64,000 nucleotides of DNA, taken from NCBI RefSeq assembly GCF_008806975.1, contig NZ_CP031728.1:4237501-4301500 (forward strand), in the 5' to 3' direction. Positions 34,756-44,952 of this stretch are shown here, piece after piece. The notes beneath the pieces are model-generated. The model saw only the letters and a program-made list of their open reading frames with translations, was not told the DNA's origin and made no database searches. Numbering within the stretch: position 1 is the first letter of the stretch; each line of letters begins with the position of its first letter. Position numbers and translations under genes: made by a program. This DNA is from Cellvibrio sp. KY-GH-1 (GTDB taxonomy: Bacteria > Pseudomonadota > Gammaproteobacteria > Pseudomonadales > Cellvibrionaceae).

Positions 34756-36228
34756 GTGACTAAGATGTACCTGGAACACGCGGGCCATCGTGCCTTTATT
34801 CATCGTCGTGCCTTTATCCAACAAGGTGCGATGGCGGCTGTTGGTTGTACAGCACTCGGTGTTTTGGGTGGTTGCGCGCACAGTCCCAAGCTGTCTGGTG
34901 CGGGTGCTGATGTTTGGGCTCAAGCAGAGCAGATTCGCCAGCTGGTCCAACCTCCGGTCTTCCCGGCACGCACCTTTGATATTCGCGATTACGGGGCGAA
35001 AGCCCAAGCGGGTTTTGATAATAGCAGCGCAATCGCTACAGCAATTCTCGCCTGCCATAACGCCGGCGGCGGTAAAGTGCTGGTGACGGGCGGTAGATAC
35101 CTGAGCGGCCCCATTCATCTGCGCTCCAACGTAAATTTACATGTTGATGAAGGTGCGACTATCGCCTTCATTACTGATCCCAAAGCCTACCTGCCGGCGG
35201 TATTCACCCGTTGGGAGGGAATGGAGATCATGGGCTATTCGCCCCTTATTTACGCCTATCAGCAATCCAATATCGCGGTAACCGGCAAGGGTACGCTGGA
35301 TGGCCAAGGCAATCGCACTACCTGGTGGCCCTGGAAAGGCGGCAACTTCAGCAGCGTTAACTGGAGTATTCCCGGAGTACCCACACAGGAAGCAGCGCGC
35401 AACAAACTTATGCAGGACATGGAAAACAATGTGCCTGTAGCAGAACGTATTTACGCCGATGGCGCGTACTTGCGCCCACCCTTTGTGCAACCCTATTCCT
35501 GCAAAAATGTATTGATTGAAGGTGTCACCATCACCAATGCGCCCTTCTGGTTATTGAATCCGGTGTTGTGTGAAAACGTGACGATTGATGGCGTTAAGTT
35601 GGTGAGCCTGGGGCCCAACTCGGATGGCTGCGATCCCGAATCCTGCAAAAACGTCATTATCAAAAATTGTTTATTTGACACTGGTGATGATTGCATCGCC
35701 ATTAAATCCGGCCGCAATGCGGATGGCCGTCGCATTAATATCCCGTCTGAAAATATTGTGATCAGCCATTGTGAAATGCGTAACGGCCACGGTGGTGTAG
35801 TGATTGGCAGCGAAATTTCCGGCGGTGTGCGCAATGTATTTGTCGAACATTGCACCATGAGCAGCCCGGAGCTGGAACGCGGCATTCGCATTAAAACCAA
35901 TTCCGTGCGCGGTGGTGTGATCGAAAATTTTTATATTCGCGATATCACCATCGGTGAAGTGCAGACGGCGATCGTGATTGATTTCCATTATGAAGAAGGC
36001 GATGCCGGAAAATTTACCCCGACAGTGCGCAATATTTCGATAAGCGAACTCAAGTGCGGCAGCGCACAACAGGTATTCCAGGTGCGCGGATACAAGCGTT
36101 CGCCTATTCAAAGCCTCCAACTTGCCAACTGCGATTTTAAAACCGTAAAAAATATTGGTGTGTTGGAAGAACTGGATAAATTTGTCGCCAAAAACGTAAA
36201 AATCCAGGGCGTTGAATTTAAAGTTTGA
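34756..36228 (+). CDS. GH28 polygalacturonase-like hydrolase, predicted Tat-exported lipoprotein
   Basis: 490 residues from a GTG at 34756 (ATG at 34765 is an alternative). R17-R18 in HRRAFIQQGAMAAVGC is a twin-arginine signal and VLGGC (Cys40) a lipobox, so it should be exported folded and lipidated. The GH28 catalytic set is complete: N288-S-D290, D311-D312 in GDDCIAIKSG, H345 in NGHGG, and R378-x-K380 in GIRIKTNS. It cleaves galacturonan chains, probably as an exo-acting or oligomer-specific enzyme because it is anchored (inference). It is followed by two TonB receptors and likely regulated through the operator-like sites upstream. Confidence 0.9.
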   Translation: MTKMYLEHAGHRAFIHRRAFIQQGAMAAVGCTALGVLGGCAHSPKLSGAGADVWAQAEQIRQLVQPPVFPARTFDIRDYGAKAQAGFDNSSAIATAILACHNAGGGKVLVTGGRYLSGPIHLRSNVNLHVDEGATIAFITDPKAYLPAVFTRWEGMEIMGYSPLIYAYQQSNIAVTGKGTLDGQGNRTTWWPWKGGNFSSVNWSIPGVPTQEAARNKLMQDMENNVPVAERIYADGAYLRPPFVQPYSCKNVLIEGVTITNAPFWLLNPVLCENVTIDGVKLVSLGPNSDGCDPESCKNVIIKNCLFDTGDDCIAIKSGRNADGRRINIPSENIVISHCEMRNGHGGVVIGSEISGGVRNVFVEHCTMSSPELERGIRIKTNSVRGGVIENFYIRDITIGEVQTAIVIDFHYEEGDAGKFTPTVRNISISELKCGSAQQVFQVRGYKRSPIQSLQLANCDFKTVKNIGVLEELDKFVAKNVKIQGVEFKV

Positions 36229-36516
36229 TGCGTGTTGTGCCAACTGCATCAAATCGTTTTGTTATTTGTTTTTAATACAGCAAATTGAAATATAAAAATT
36301 TTTGATTAGTGCTAATCCCTGTATAAAAAGGAAATGCACACAAAATTCGTCTAGGCTCAATGCATTTGCAACAAACTGATTACAAATAACCGCGAGCTTT
36401 GTGCCACCAGAGTTTGCTCGTTTGTGAAACTGTACTGCGTGCTGTCATCCACCCGGCAACACAGAGTGCAGCTCTTTAGCTCAATGATTTAATCACAATA
36501 AAGATGGGGAATAGCT

Positions 36517-39330
36517 ATGAGAAAGTTTGCCTTTAACCCGCTCGTACTCGCGATGGCTGCAGCGGCATTGCCAATGAGCGTTTACGCGCAAGACAACCAA
36601 AGCGGCGACAACACTGTCGAGGAAGTACTGGTAACCGGTAGCTTCCGCGACAGTTTGGCGAATGCAATGAATATCAAGAAAAACCAAAACGGTTTTGTGG
36701 ATGCAATTGTTGCGTCTGATATCGCGGAATTTCCAGATAACAACCTCGCTGAATCATTGCAGCGTATTTCAGGTGTGGCGATTCAACGCTCTGGTGGTGA
36801 AGGTCGCGGTATTACGGTTCGCGGTCTTGGCCCGGCATTTACTACCGTGCGGTTGAACGGTATGGAAACCATGTCTACTACTGGTGGTACTGACTCAGGC
36901 GTTGGTAACAACCGTGGCCGCGGGTTTGACTTCAATACCTTCTCTTCAGATTTGTTCAGCTCGTTGACCGTACACAAAACTAACTCTGCTGAAATTCAAG
37001 AAGGTTCTTTAGGCGCAACTGTTGATCTGAAAGCTGCGCAGCCATTCGATTATGATGGCTTCGTATTTACCGCGTCCGGCCAATTGGGCTACAACGATCT
37101 TTCTGAAGAAACTGATCCGGGCGCTGCGTTCTTAATTAGCAACACATTTGCTGACGGAAAATTCGGTGCGCTCTTGTCTGTCGCTGTTTCTGAACGCAGT
37201 GTAAAAGACGAGGGTTACAGTACTGTTCGCTGGAGCAATCAAGTAACCAACCGTTTTAAAACTGTGAAAGGTCAAACTGTTGGTTCAGGGGGCACAGCGG
37301 GATATACCGAAGCACCTGCTAATCCCAATGACTTTGACATTGTTAACGGCTGGTGTAAGGACGTAGACAATAAACCGTCTACCGCGTGCGTTCTGCAGGA
37401 CGCTAACCGTCCATTTGCTCCGCGTATTCCTCGATATGATTCATACACGCATGAAATGGAACGCACGGGTGCTAGTTTGTCATTCCAGTTCCGTCCAACC
37501 GATTCAACGGAAATCAGTTTTGACAATTTGTTCGCAAAATTCGACGCAACTCGTCAGGAAGTTTTCATGCAGGGTTCGCTCAACCCTGGCACCAACCTGA
37601 CAACTGGTAGTGTGTTGGATTATGCGATTGAAGATAACACCATGAAATACGCAAGTTTGACGGGTGTACGTTTGATTTCTGAAAATCGTTTCGATGAAAT
37701 GAGCACAGACTTCTCGCAAAACACGTTAAAGTTAAAGCAAGAGTTTACTGATTCATTCCGTATGGATGCAATGTACGGTCAAACCAAATCAGATTTTGCT
37801 AACCCAATTCAAAATACGCTGATGATGCAGGCTGAGAATCAAGCGTTCACTTACGATTATCGTAACTACAGCTCGCCAGTGTTAACCTTTGGTGCTGGTG
37901 CATATGATGCGGCTTCCTGGAAGGCCGGTGCTGTACGTCAGCGTCCACAGTCAACCGTCAACGAAAGTGAGGCACTGTCTGTTGCGTTTGAATACGACGT
38001 TAATGATAACCTCAAGTTGAAATTTGGCGCAGACAATAAAGATTTTGATTTTTCAACCAACCAATTTGTCTTGGGTGCTGGTGAAGGCGCAAATGGCGTT
38101 GTGTTAGCGTCCAATCCTGATTTTATTCAGGAATATGATTCAGGTCTTGGTGATGGTCGCGCATGGTTAATTCCGAATCGTAGTTTAATTATGGACAGTT
38201 ACAATCTGTTTGAGGCTGCGATGGTGCCTAACTATGGCAGCACTTATGAAGTTGGCGAAGAAACTCTGGGTGCCTACGTCCAGTTAGATTACAACTTCGA
38301 AGTAGGTTCAGTTCCAGTTCGCGGAAATATTGGTGTTCGTGATTTTGAAACAGATCAAACTTCAAGTGGATGGATTAATGGCAACCTGGCAAGTCGTGAA
38401 TACCTCACCTACGAGCACACTTATTCAGACACTTTGCCGTCGTTCAATCTGACAGTAGAGCCGCTAAGTGATTTCTTCATCAAAGCAGCTTACTCAGAAG
38501 GCATTTCAAGAGCAGCGCCAGGCTCAATCGTACCAACTACCACTATTGCTGCTACCGGTACCACTCGCACCATTACCACGGGTAACCCTGAGCTTGAGCC
38601 AACTAAAGCTAAAAGTTACGACCTGGGTGCGGAATGGTATTTCTCTGAAGAAGGTTTGCTGTCTATTACTTTGTTCAAGAAAGAGATCGCCAGTTTTGTT
38701 ACTAGCGCAAGAAGCAGTGTGATCTATACCGATACTGGCCTGCCTGTTCAGGCAGCAATCAATGCTTGTGCTGCGGCAGGGCAACCTACTACAACGTGTA
38801 ACGAAAATGTTGATTGGGCCGTTACTGTACCAACCAATACTCCTGGTGGTGATTTGGAAGGTTATGAAATTAGCTATCAACAACCGTTTACTTTCTTGCC
38901 GGGTGTATTTAGTAACTTCGGTACAATCCTTTCTTACACCAGCGTTGAATCGGATATCGATTATTTAGACGTGAATGGTAACTACATAAAAACCAGACCT
39001 CTGACGGGGCTTTCTGACGAAACGTCTGCAGCAACTTTGTACTATGAGAACGACACCTTTAGCGGTCGTGTTTCTGTAGTTGAGCGCAGTGGGTATATCA
39101 CCTCAGCCGTAGGCACAGAAGGCAGCCCGGAAAATGGCACTAATGGAACCGTAAACGTTGATGCGTCATTCGGTTACAACATCAATGACAACATCAAAAT
39201 TACCTTGGAAGCATTGAATTTAACTGATGAAGTGGATGACCAATGGGTTGGTTCAGAAGACAATCAACGTTTGTCCTATTACCACAACACCGGTATTCAA
39301 TATAACCTCGGTGTGCAATACAAATATTAA
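36517..39330 (+). CDS. TonB-dependent receptor (Xanthomonas/Caulobacter type), pectin-oligomer uptake candidate
   Basis: 937 residues. The signal peptide is MRKFAFNPLVLAMAAAALPMSVYA, followed at once by a short TonB-box-like EEVLVTGSFRDSL. The plug domain runs to about residue 170 with IAEFPDNNLAESLQRISGVAI and RGLGPAFTTVRLNG, then a 22-strand barrel ends in a terminal YKY. This pattern belongs to receptors used for carbohydrate uptake in polysaccharide degraders. It lies between the GH28 and GH105 genes, so galacturonate oligomers are the likely cargo. A GGGGA ribosome-binding site fixes the start. A strong terminator follows, so the next receptor is a separate or read-through unit. Confidence 0.92.
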   Translation: MRKFAFNPLVLAMAAAALPMSVYAQDNQSGDNTVEEVLVTGSFRDSLANAMNIKKNQNGFVDAIVASDIAEFPDNNLAESLQRISGVAIQRSGGEGRGITVRGLGPAFTTVRLNGMETMSTTGGTDSGVGNNRGRGFDFNTFSSDLFSSLTVHKTNSAEIQEGSLGATVDLKAAQPFDYDGFVFTASGQLGYNDLSEETDPGAAFLISNTFADGKFGALLSVAVSERSVKDEGYSTVRWSNQVTNRFKTVKGQTVGSGGTAGYTEAPANPNDFDIVNGWCKDVDNKPSTACVLQDANRPFAPRIPRYDSYTHEMERTGASLSFQFRPTDSTEISFDNLFAKFDATRQEVFMQGSLNPGTNLTTGSVLDYAIEDNTMKYASLTGVRLISENRFDEMSTDFSQNTLKLKQEFTDSFRMDAMYGQTKSDFANPIQNTLMMQAENQAFTYDYRNYSSPVLTFGAGAYDAASWKAGAVRQRPQSTVNESEALSVAFEYDVNDNLKLKFGADNKDFDFSTNQFVLGAGEGANGVVLASNPDFIQEYDSGLGDGRAWLIPNRSLIMDSYNLFEAAMVPNYGSTYEVGEETLGAYVQLDYNFEVGSVPVRGNIGVRDFETDQTSSGWINGNLASREYLTYEHTYSDTLPSFNLTVEPLSDFFIKAAYSEGISRAAPGSIVPTTTIAATGTTRTITTGNPELEPTKAKSYDLGAEWYFSEEGLLSITLFKKEIASFVTSARSSVIYTDTGLPVQAAINACAAAGQPTTTCNENVDWAVTVPTNTPGGDLEGYEISYQQPFTFLPGVFSNFGTILSYTSVESDIDYLDVNGNYIKTRPLTGLSDETSAATLYYENDTFSGRVSVVERSGYITSAVGTEGSPENGTNGTVNVDASFGYNINDNIKITLEALNLTDEVDDQWVGSEDNQRLSYYHNTGIQYNLGVQYKY

Positions 39331-39345
39331 TCCACGTAAGCCCGG

Positions 39346-39376
39346 GGATGCCTGAATATCAGGCATCCTTTTTTTT
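39346..39376 (+). terminator. Intrinsic terminator between the two TonB receptors
   Basis: A 10-bp perfect stem GGATGCCTGA / TCAGGCATCC (39346-39368) with a 3-base loop is followed by eight T. Confidence 0.92.
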
Positions 39377-39420
39377 CACCTAAATAAAAATAAACAACAC
39401 AGCTCAGCTCGAGGACAGAA

Positions 39421-42162
39421 ATGAATAACTATAAATTCCACCCCCTGGCACTGGCCATTGCGATTGCTGCAATGCCGGTTTATGCACAAGACAACCAAAG
39501 CGGTGACAACACTGTTGAAGAAGTGGTTGTTACTGGTAGCTTTCGTGACAGCCTTAAAAACGCGCTGAATTTGAAGCGCAATAGTTCCGCCTCTATCGAT
39601 AGTATTGTTGCGGAAGATATTGGCGATTTTCCGGACAATAACCTTGCCGATGCAATGGCGAGAGTTCCTGGTGTAAACATCACCCGTGTTGGCGGTGAGG
39701 GAGCGCAAATTAACGTTCGCGGTTTGTCTGCTGATTTTAGCCGCGTTCGTGTTAATGGAATGGAAACAATTGCTGCCGGCTACAACAACAAAGGTCGCGC
39801 GTTTGATTTCAATATTTTTGCATCAGAACTATTTAGTCGTATCGACGTAAGAAAAACACAAACCGCTGAAATTGAAGAAGGTTCTTTGGGAGCAACAGTT
39901 GATCTTTTCACTGCGCGCCCGTTGGATTCTAGTGAGAGCACCTATGCAGTAAATTACTCGCAAGGATTTAATGATCGCTCTGAAAATAGTGATCCGCGAA
40001 TTAGTGGTTTAGCAAGTATTGTGAATGATGACGGAACCTTGGGTGCCGCATTTTCTGTGGCCTATTCACAAAGAAGTTTGATTCAAGAAGGTCACAATTC
40101 AGGTCGCTGGGAACGTTTAGGAGACCCTGCAACTGGCAACAATCGCTGGAAAAATGCAGCATCATTACCTGCTGCAGTTAATTATGCGAATATTCCTCGG
40201 TTCCCTCGCCAGCTTGATCGTAGTATTGATCTGGATCGTTTGGGGGTAACAGGTACTTTTCAGTGGCGCCCGGCTGACGAAACTTTATTTACGTTTGATG
40301 CAATGCATGCGGATCTTGGTTATCAGCAAACTGATCTTACCCTGACCCCAATTTCTTTAGCTCGTACTGGCACAACAGGTCGCCGTGAAACGACTGTGAC
40401 TGACTACTATATCGATGCAGCCACCAATTCAATGCAATATGCAACTTTGAGTGGAGTTGATGTACGTTCGGAAAATGCGTTTGTTGATGCCGATACGTCG
40501 TTTGATCAATTCTCACTATCTGGCGAACATTCATTTTCAGACAGCGTTAGATTAAAAGCGTTAGTAGGCTCGTCCGAATCCAAAACGGAGTTGAAGGAAG
40601 AATCGACTGCAATTCTTGAAAAATTCAACGCTGACTTCGCCTATGACTATCGTGGGAAAGCTTGGAATCCGTCACTTACATATAACTTTGACCTAAAAGA
40701 TCCTGCAAGTTGGAAAATTTCTGAGTTGCGAGATCGTCCGGGAGATACCACAAATATTTACCATGTTGGGCAACTTGATCTTGCTTGGGACTTGAATGAT
40801 GTTTTCACCGCTAAAATTGGTGCGTCGGTGAAAAAATTTGAATTTGAAAACAATAAATCTGCACGTGACAAGGCGATTATTAACCAAACTGCAATTCCTC
40901 AGGGTAACTCGGTGAGTGTACCTTCGGGTTGCGGATTAACGCTGGCGAACTTGTCTGTGGATAGCAGCCTCGGCTCCTTGTATACACCGAGTAATGGTGC
41001 CAATACGTTCTTCCTCCCTGATATGAAAAAAGTTGCCGATAAGGTTGGCTTTTTTAGTAACACAACTTGTTTCCCTCTCACTGCAACTGCAGGTGAAGAC
41101 CGCGCCGTGGACGAGCTGGACTCTGGCCAATATGTACAGCTCGATTTTAAAACTGAAGTTTTCAATATGGAGTTTACCGGCGATCTTGGTGTGCGCTATG
41201 TGAAGACAGAGCAGGATGCAAGAGGATTGGTCAGTGGGGCAGACGTGATTGTCTCGCGCGAATACACCGACTCACTCCCCGCTTTGAACTTAGCGCTTCA
41301 ACCAGTCGATGACGTTATGTTAAGGGCATCCTGGGCTAAGGTGATGACTAGACCAGGGTTAGGAAGTTTAACCCCGGGCGGTAGTGTAGATAGATTTAAC
41401 CGTGCCTACACGGCGGGCAATCCAAACCTGGATCCTTTCCGCGCTGACGCCTTGGATGTTTCTGTGGAATGGTACTTCGCCGATGAGTCGCTAGTATCGT
41501 TGGCCTGGTTTGAGAAAGATATCGAATCATTCCCTGCGAATATTTCAGTCAATGTGCCTTGGACATCGCTCGGCTTGCCAGACAGCCTTTTGAGTGGTGG
41601 GCCTGCAACCTCGTCTGACATATTTAACTTCAAGTCAACAGGTAATGGAGAAGGTGGAAAGCTTGATGGCTGGGAGTTGCAATATCAGCAGCCTTTCACT
41701 TTTGGTCCTGCATGGTTACAAAACTTTGGTATCAAAGCTAACGTGACAGTTATTGAATCTAAGGTTAATCGCGGAACGGCTGAAGCGCCTGTGTGGCGTC
41801 GTCTCGATGGCCAATCTGATGACAGCTATAACGGGACGCTTTGGTATGAAAATGAATCCGGCTTCTCTGGACGTATTTCATATACGTTTAGAAGTGATTA
41901 TCAAACCAACGCAACTACCGTGCTGAAGGATGCAAATCCGGTGTTGAATAGCGCGTTGCCGGTAGGTAGTGATAATAGTGATGATGCTGGAGTGGTTGAT
42001 GCGTCGTTCAGCTATCAACTTAACGATAATCTGAAATTGACATTTGATGCATTGAACTTGACTGATGAGCCAGAGACTCTGCTGATTAGTGATTACGGTT
42101 TAGTAGATACTACACTTAAATCGGGTCGTCAGTATTACGTAGGTGCACAATACTCATTCTAA
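39421..42162 (+). CDS. TonB-dependent receptor, second of the tandem pair
   Basis: 913 residues. Signal peptide MNNYKFHPLALAIAIAAMPVYA, TonB-box-like EEVVVTGSFRDSL, plug with IGDFPDNNLADAMARVPGVN and RGLSADFSRVRVNG, then the barrel ending in a terminal Phe (YVGAQYSF). The first 60 mature residues are nearly the same as in the preceding receptor, and DNQSGDNTVEEV is identical, while the barrels differ widely. This indicates duplication with divergence of the substrate-facing part. Probable cargo is another pectic oligomer, for example unsaturated galacturonides or rhamnogalacturonan pieces, given the GH105 gene downstream (inference). Confidence 0.92.
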   Translation: MNNYKFHPLALAIAIAAMPVYAQDNQSGDNTVEEVVVTGSFRDSLKNALNLKRNSSASIDSIVAEDIGDFPDNNLADAMARVPGVNITRVGGEGAQINVRGLSADFSRVRVNGMETIAAGYNNKGRAFDFNIFASELFSRIDVRKTQTAEIEEGSLGATVDLFTARPLDSSESTYAVNYSQGFNDRSENSDPRISGLASIVNDDGTLGAAFSVAYSQRSLIQEGHNSGRWERLGDPATGNNRWKNAASLPAAVNYANIPRFPRQLDRSIDLDRLGVTGTFQWRPADETLFTFDAMHADLGYQQTDLTLTPISLARTGTTGRRETTVTDYYIDAATNSMQYATLSGVDVRSENAFVDADTSFDQFSLSGEHSFSDSVRLKALVGSSESKTELKEESTAILEKFNADFAYDYRGKAWNPSLTYNFDLKDPASWKISELRDRPGDTTNIYHVGQLDLAWDLNDVFTAKIGASVKKFEFENNKSARDKAIINQTAIPQGNSVSVPSGCGLTLANLSVDSSLGSLYTPSNGANTFFLPDMKKVADKVGFFSNTTCFPLTATAGEDRAVDELDSGQYVQLDFKTEVFNMEFTGDLGVRYVKTEQDARGLVSGADVIVSREYTDSLPALNLALQPVDDVMLRASWAKVMTRPGLGSLTPGGSVDRFNRAYTAGNPNLDPFRADALDVSVEWYFADESLVSLAWFEKDIESFPANISVNVPWTSLGLPDSLLSGGPATSSDIFNFKSTGNGEGGKLDGWELQYQQPFTFGPAWLQNFGIKANVTVIESKVNRGTAEAPVWRRLDGQSDDSYNGTLWYENESGFSGRISYTFRSDYQTNATTVLKDANPVLNSALPVGSDNSDDAGVVDASFSYQLNDNLKLTFDALNLTDEPETLLISDYGLVDTTLKSGRQYYVGAQYSF

Positions 42163-42190
42163 TGATGATTGGTACATTTTAAGCAAGACC

Positions 42191-42220
42191 CAGGGATGCC
42201 AGTTTGCTGGCATCCCTGTT
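42191..42220 (+). terminator. Hairpin after the second receptor, terminator-like
   Basis: A perfect 12-bp stem CAGGGATGCCAG / CTGGCATCCCTG (42191-42218) with a TTTG loop is followed only by a short T tract. It may weaken rather than fully stop transcription into the next gene. Confidence 0.65.
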
Positions 42221-42292
42221 TGATTATATTAGAAAGCGATTTTGCTGGTTTTTACACACAGCTAATTATTAGGTAACAGTAACTGAGAGAAG

Positions 42293-44821
42293 GTGAAGCG
42301 CGTGAGTTTATTGTTGAAAAGCAAAACGCCCATCAAGGCTATTTATGGCGGTATTTTTCTGGCAGCGATTACAGGTTGCTCACCGGAAAAAACCAGTGAA
42401 CAACAAACCACAGCTACAACACCTGTTGCGCAACCTGCACCGGTCAATTATCAAATTGCCACCGCAGAAATTACCAATGCGAATAATTTCGCGATCCAAC
42501 AAGAACCCATTTATTTTCCGTTTTACGATTTGGGCGTGAGTCCGACCGATGACGCGGTAAAACATTTAAGCGTTTCTGCGAACGGCAGTGTGCAACCTAG
42601 CCAAACAGTAGATACCGATGGCGATGGCACACTCGACAGTTTATTACTGGTCAGCGACTTTGCCGCGGCGGAAATAAAATCATTTGTGGTCTCCAGTGAC
42701 CCCGCTATTCAAAAGCCAGCGTTAAAAAAACAAACCCAGGCGGAAATCTCCATTAAAGAAGGTGGCGAATGGAAAGGTAAGGAATATGTCGGCGGTACTT
42801 TCAAAAATGTAGACAAGGTAACGCCACCCGCGCAATACACCGATCACTCATTCTGGATTCGCTATGAAGGCCCGGGAATTGAATCCGACAAGGTCGCCTA
42901 TCGTGTTTATCTCGATTGGCGCAACGGCTTCGATATTTTTGGCAAGAAAACTCACGATGTGGTGTTACAAAATGTCGGGCAAGACGGTTATGACTCTTAT
43001 CACCTGAATTCCGATTGGGGGGTGGATGTTTTAAAAGTGGGTAAATCACTCGGCATGGGTGGTTACGGCTTTTGGAATGGCAAGAGTGTGGATCTGGTGT
43101 CCCTGGTAGATACTCGCGATGCCATCATTACCAACAACGGCGATTTGTATTCCGGATTCAAAATTAATTACAACGGCTGGCAAATTAACAATCAAAAACT
43201 GGATATGTCCGCGCATCTCACCATGAATGCTGGCGGCCGGTTGGTGAATGTAAAATTGCAAGCCAGCCAGCAATTGCCCAATTTGGCAATTGGTTTGGTA
43301 AAACACCCGAACACTACTTTTATTGAAGGTCCGCAAGATATTAGCGGTTATGCCTGGACCTATGTAGCCAGTTGGGGCAAGCAGAGTCTGAGTGGCGAGA
43401 ATGATCATTTGGGAATGGCGGTTATTTTCCGCCGCGATGATCGCTCACAACAAACAACCGATGAAACGTCTTATGTGTCAGTGATGAAAGACAAGGGCGG
43501 CGAATTGGAATATTACTTCCTCGCGGCCTGGGAACATGAGCTGGATGGCATTAAAACTGAAGCGGATTTTAAAGCGTATCTGGATCAGGAAATTCAACGC
43601 TTAACCAAAACGCCGCGCGTACGTTTTGAATCGGCGATTAGTGCCGATGCGAAAAAAAATCCAATTGACGCAAATGCTGCATTGAATTGGGCCAAGCAAT
43701 TGGCTGATTCAGAATTGGAACGCAAAACCCTGAATTATCATTACCAGGGTTGGGATGAATATCGCAAACGTCCCGGCAAATTTGAATACGATGTGGTGGG
43801 CATGCAAATCGCTGCGCTGCAGGACATAGATGCAATCAGCCCTAACCCCGTGTACCGCAAAGCATTGGAAACGGTGACGGGCAGTTACATTCGCGATGAC
43901 GGCCATATTGAAACTTTTGAGCCGGATTTATTCAGTATCGATTTAACCAAGCCGGGCGAAATGGTGATTCTGCTGGAGCAACGCACCAAGCAGGAAAAAT
44001 ATCGCAAAGCAGCGGATTTTTTGCGCGAAAATTTGAAGCGTCACCCGCGTACCAGTCAGGGCGCGTTCTGGCACAGAGCCACCTACCCCAATCAATTGTG
44101 GTTGGATGGTGTGTACATGGGCATGCCATTTTTAGCGCGCTACGCCGCCGCTTATGAATCGGGCGAGCAGCAGCACAAAAGTTTTAAAGAAGCGGTGCAC
44201 GAATTTACCATCGCACGCGAACACCTGCGCGATGCAAAAACCGGTTTGTACTACCATGCGTGGGATGAATCCAAAAAAGCGGATTGGGCCGATAAAGAAA
44301 CTGGCCGAGCATCGCAATTTTGGTCGCGCGGTATGGGATGGTATGCCATGGCGTTGGTCGATGTGCTGGATTTTATTCCTGAATCTGAAACCGAATTGCG
44401 CAAAGAGTTAACCGATATTGTTGCTGAACTCGCGCCCGATATTTTGCGCTATCAGGATGAAACTACCGGGACCTGGTGGCAAATTACTGATAAGCCGGGT
44501 GAGCTGGGCAATTATCGCGAATCCTCCGCCAGCGCTATGTTTACCTACTTTTTGGCGAAGTCCATTAACAAAGGTTATTTGCCAGATTCTTACCGCGCAG
44601 CGGCAATAAAAAGTTATCAGGGCATTATCAATGAATTTATGACCGTCCATAAGGACGGCAAGGTCAGTATGAATGACCAATGCTTGGTAGCGGGCCTGGG
44701 CTTTGGTCGCGACGGTAGTTACGACTACTACATGACTGAACGTATTTTTTCCAACGACCCGAAAGGTAATACGCCGTTTATTGGCGCCAGCCTGGAAATG
44801 TATAAGTTACTCAAACAATAA
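42293..44821 (+). CDS. DUF4861-GH105 fusion, unsaturated glucuronyl/galacturonyl hydrolase lipoprotein
   Basis: 842 residues from a GTG at 42293. The lipobox is AAITGC (Cys29), so a lipoprotein is predicted. Residues about 45-445 match DUF4861 (beta-rich, with EGPGIESDKVAYRVYLDWRN and WGVDVLKVGKSLGMGG). About 455-842 is a GH105 alpha/alpha-barrel with LWLDGVYMGMPFLARYA (D605 at the expected catalytic position), SRGMGWYAMALVDVLDF and GTWWQITDKPGE. GH105 enzymes remove the unsaturated uronate from the end of pectin-lyase products by hydration. The two parts are usually separate proteins. The released unsaturated monomer feeds KduI/KduD encoded just downstream. Confidence 0.88.
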   Translation: MKRVSLLLKSKTPIKAIYGGIFLAAITGCSPEKTSEQQTTATTPVAQPAPVNYQIATAEITNANNFAIQQEPIYFPFYDLGVSPTDDAVKHLSVSANGSVQPSQTVDTDGDGTLDSLLLVSDFAAAEIKSFVVSSDPAIQKPALKKQTQAEISIKEGGEWKGKEYVGGTFKNVDKVTPPAQYTDHSFWIRYEGPGIESDKVAYRVYLDWRNGFDIFGKKTHDVVLQNVGQDGYDSYHLNSDWGVDVLKVGKSLGMGGYGFWNGKSVDLVSLVDTRDAIITNNGDLYSGFKINYNGWQINNQKLDMSAHLTMNAGGRLVNVKLQASQQLPNLAIGLVKHPNTTFIEGPQDISGYAWTYVASWGKQSLSGENDHLGMAVIFRRDDRSQQTTDETSYVSVMKDKGGELEYYFLAAWEHELDGIKTEADFKAYLDQEIQRLTKTPRVRFESAISADAKKNPIDANAALNWAKQLADSELERKTLNYHYQGWDEYRKRPGKFEYDVVGMQIAALQDIDAISPNPVYRKALETVTGSYIRDDGHIETFEPDLFSIDLTKPGEMVILLEQRTKQEKYRKAADFLRENLKRHPRTSQGAFWHRATYPNQLWLDGVYMGMPFLARYAAAYESGEQQHKSFKEAVHEFTIAREHLRDAKTGLYYHAWDESKKADWADKETGRASQFWSRGMGWYAMALVDVLDFIPESETELRKELTDIVAELAPDILRYQDETTGTWWQITDKPGELGNYRESSASAMFTYFLAKSINKGYLPDSYRAAAIKSYQGIINEFMTVHKDGKVSMNDQCLVAGLGFGRDGSYDYYMTERIFSNDPKGNTPFIGASLEMYKLLKQ

Positions 44822-44830
44822 CAATTCCCT

Positions 44831-44863
44831 GCATAGTCAGGTTTAATTTTCGCCTGACTATGC
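44831..44863. repeat. 11-bp perfect inverted repeat upstream of kduI
   Basis: GCATAGTCAGG (44831-44841) and CCTGACTATGC (44853-44863) with an 11-base loop start 10 bases after the GH105 stop. There is no T-run, so it could be a weak terminator, an mRNA-stabilising hairpin or an operator. Confidence 0.5.
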
Positions 44864-44952
44864 CTTGCGATACGCTAAGGCTATCGCTTTAAAAATCCGT
44901 GTTAGAAAACTGCTGCCAGTTATAAGCTGGCTGATTATCAAAAGGTTTTATT

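Noticed and set aside
35671..36252. A 193-residue open frame on the minus strand
   Set aside because: It overlaps the catalytic part of the GH28 gene in antisense; the His/Phe/Ile-rich composition is typical of a shadow frame.
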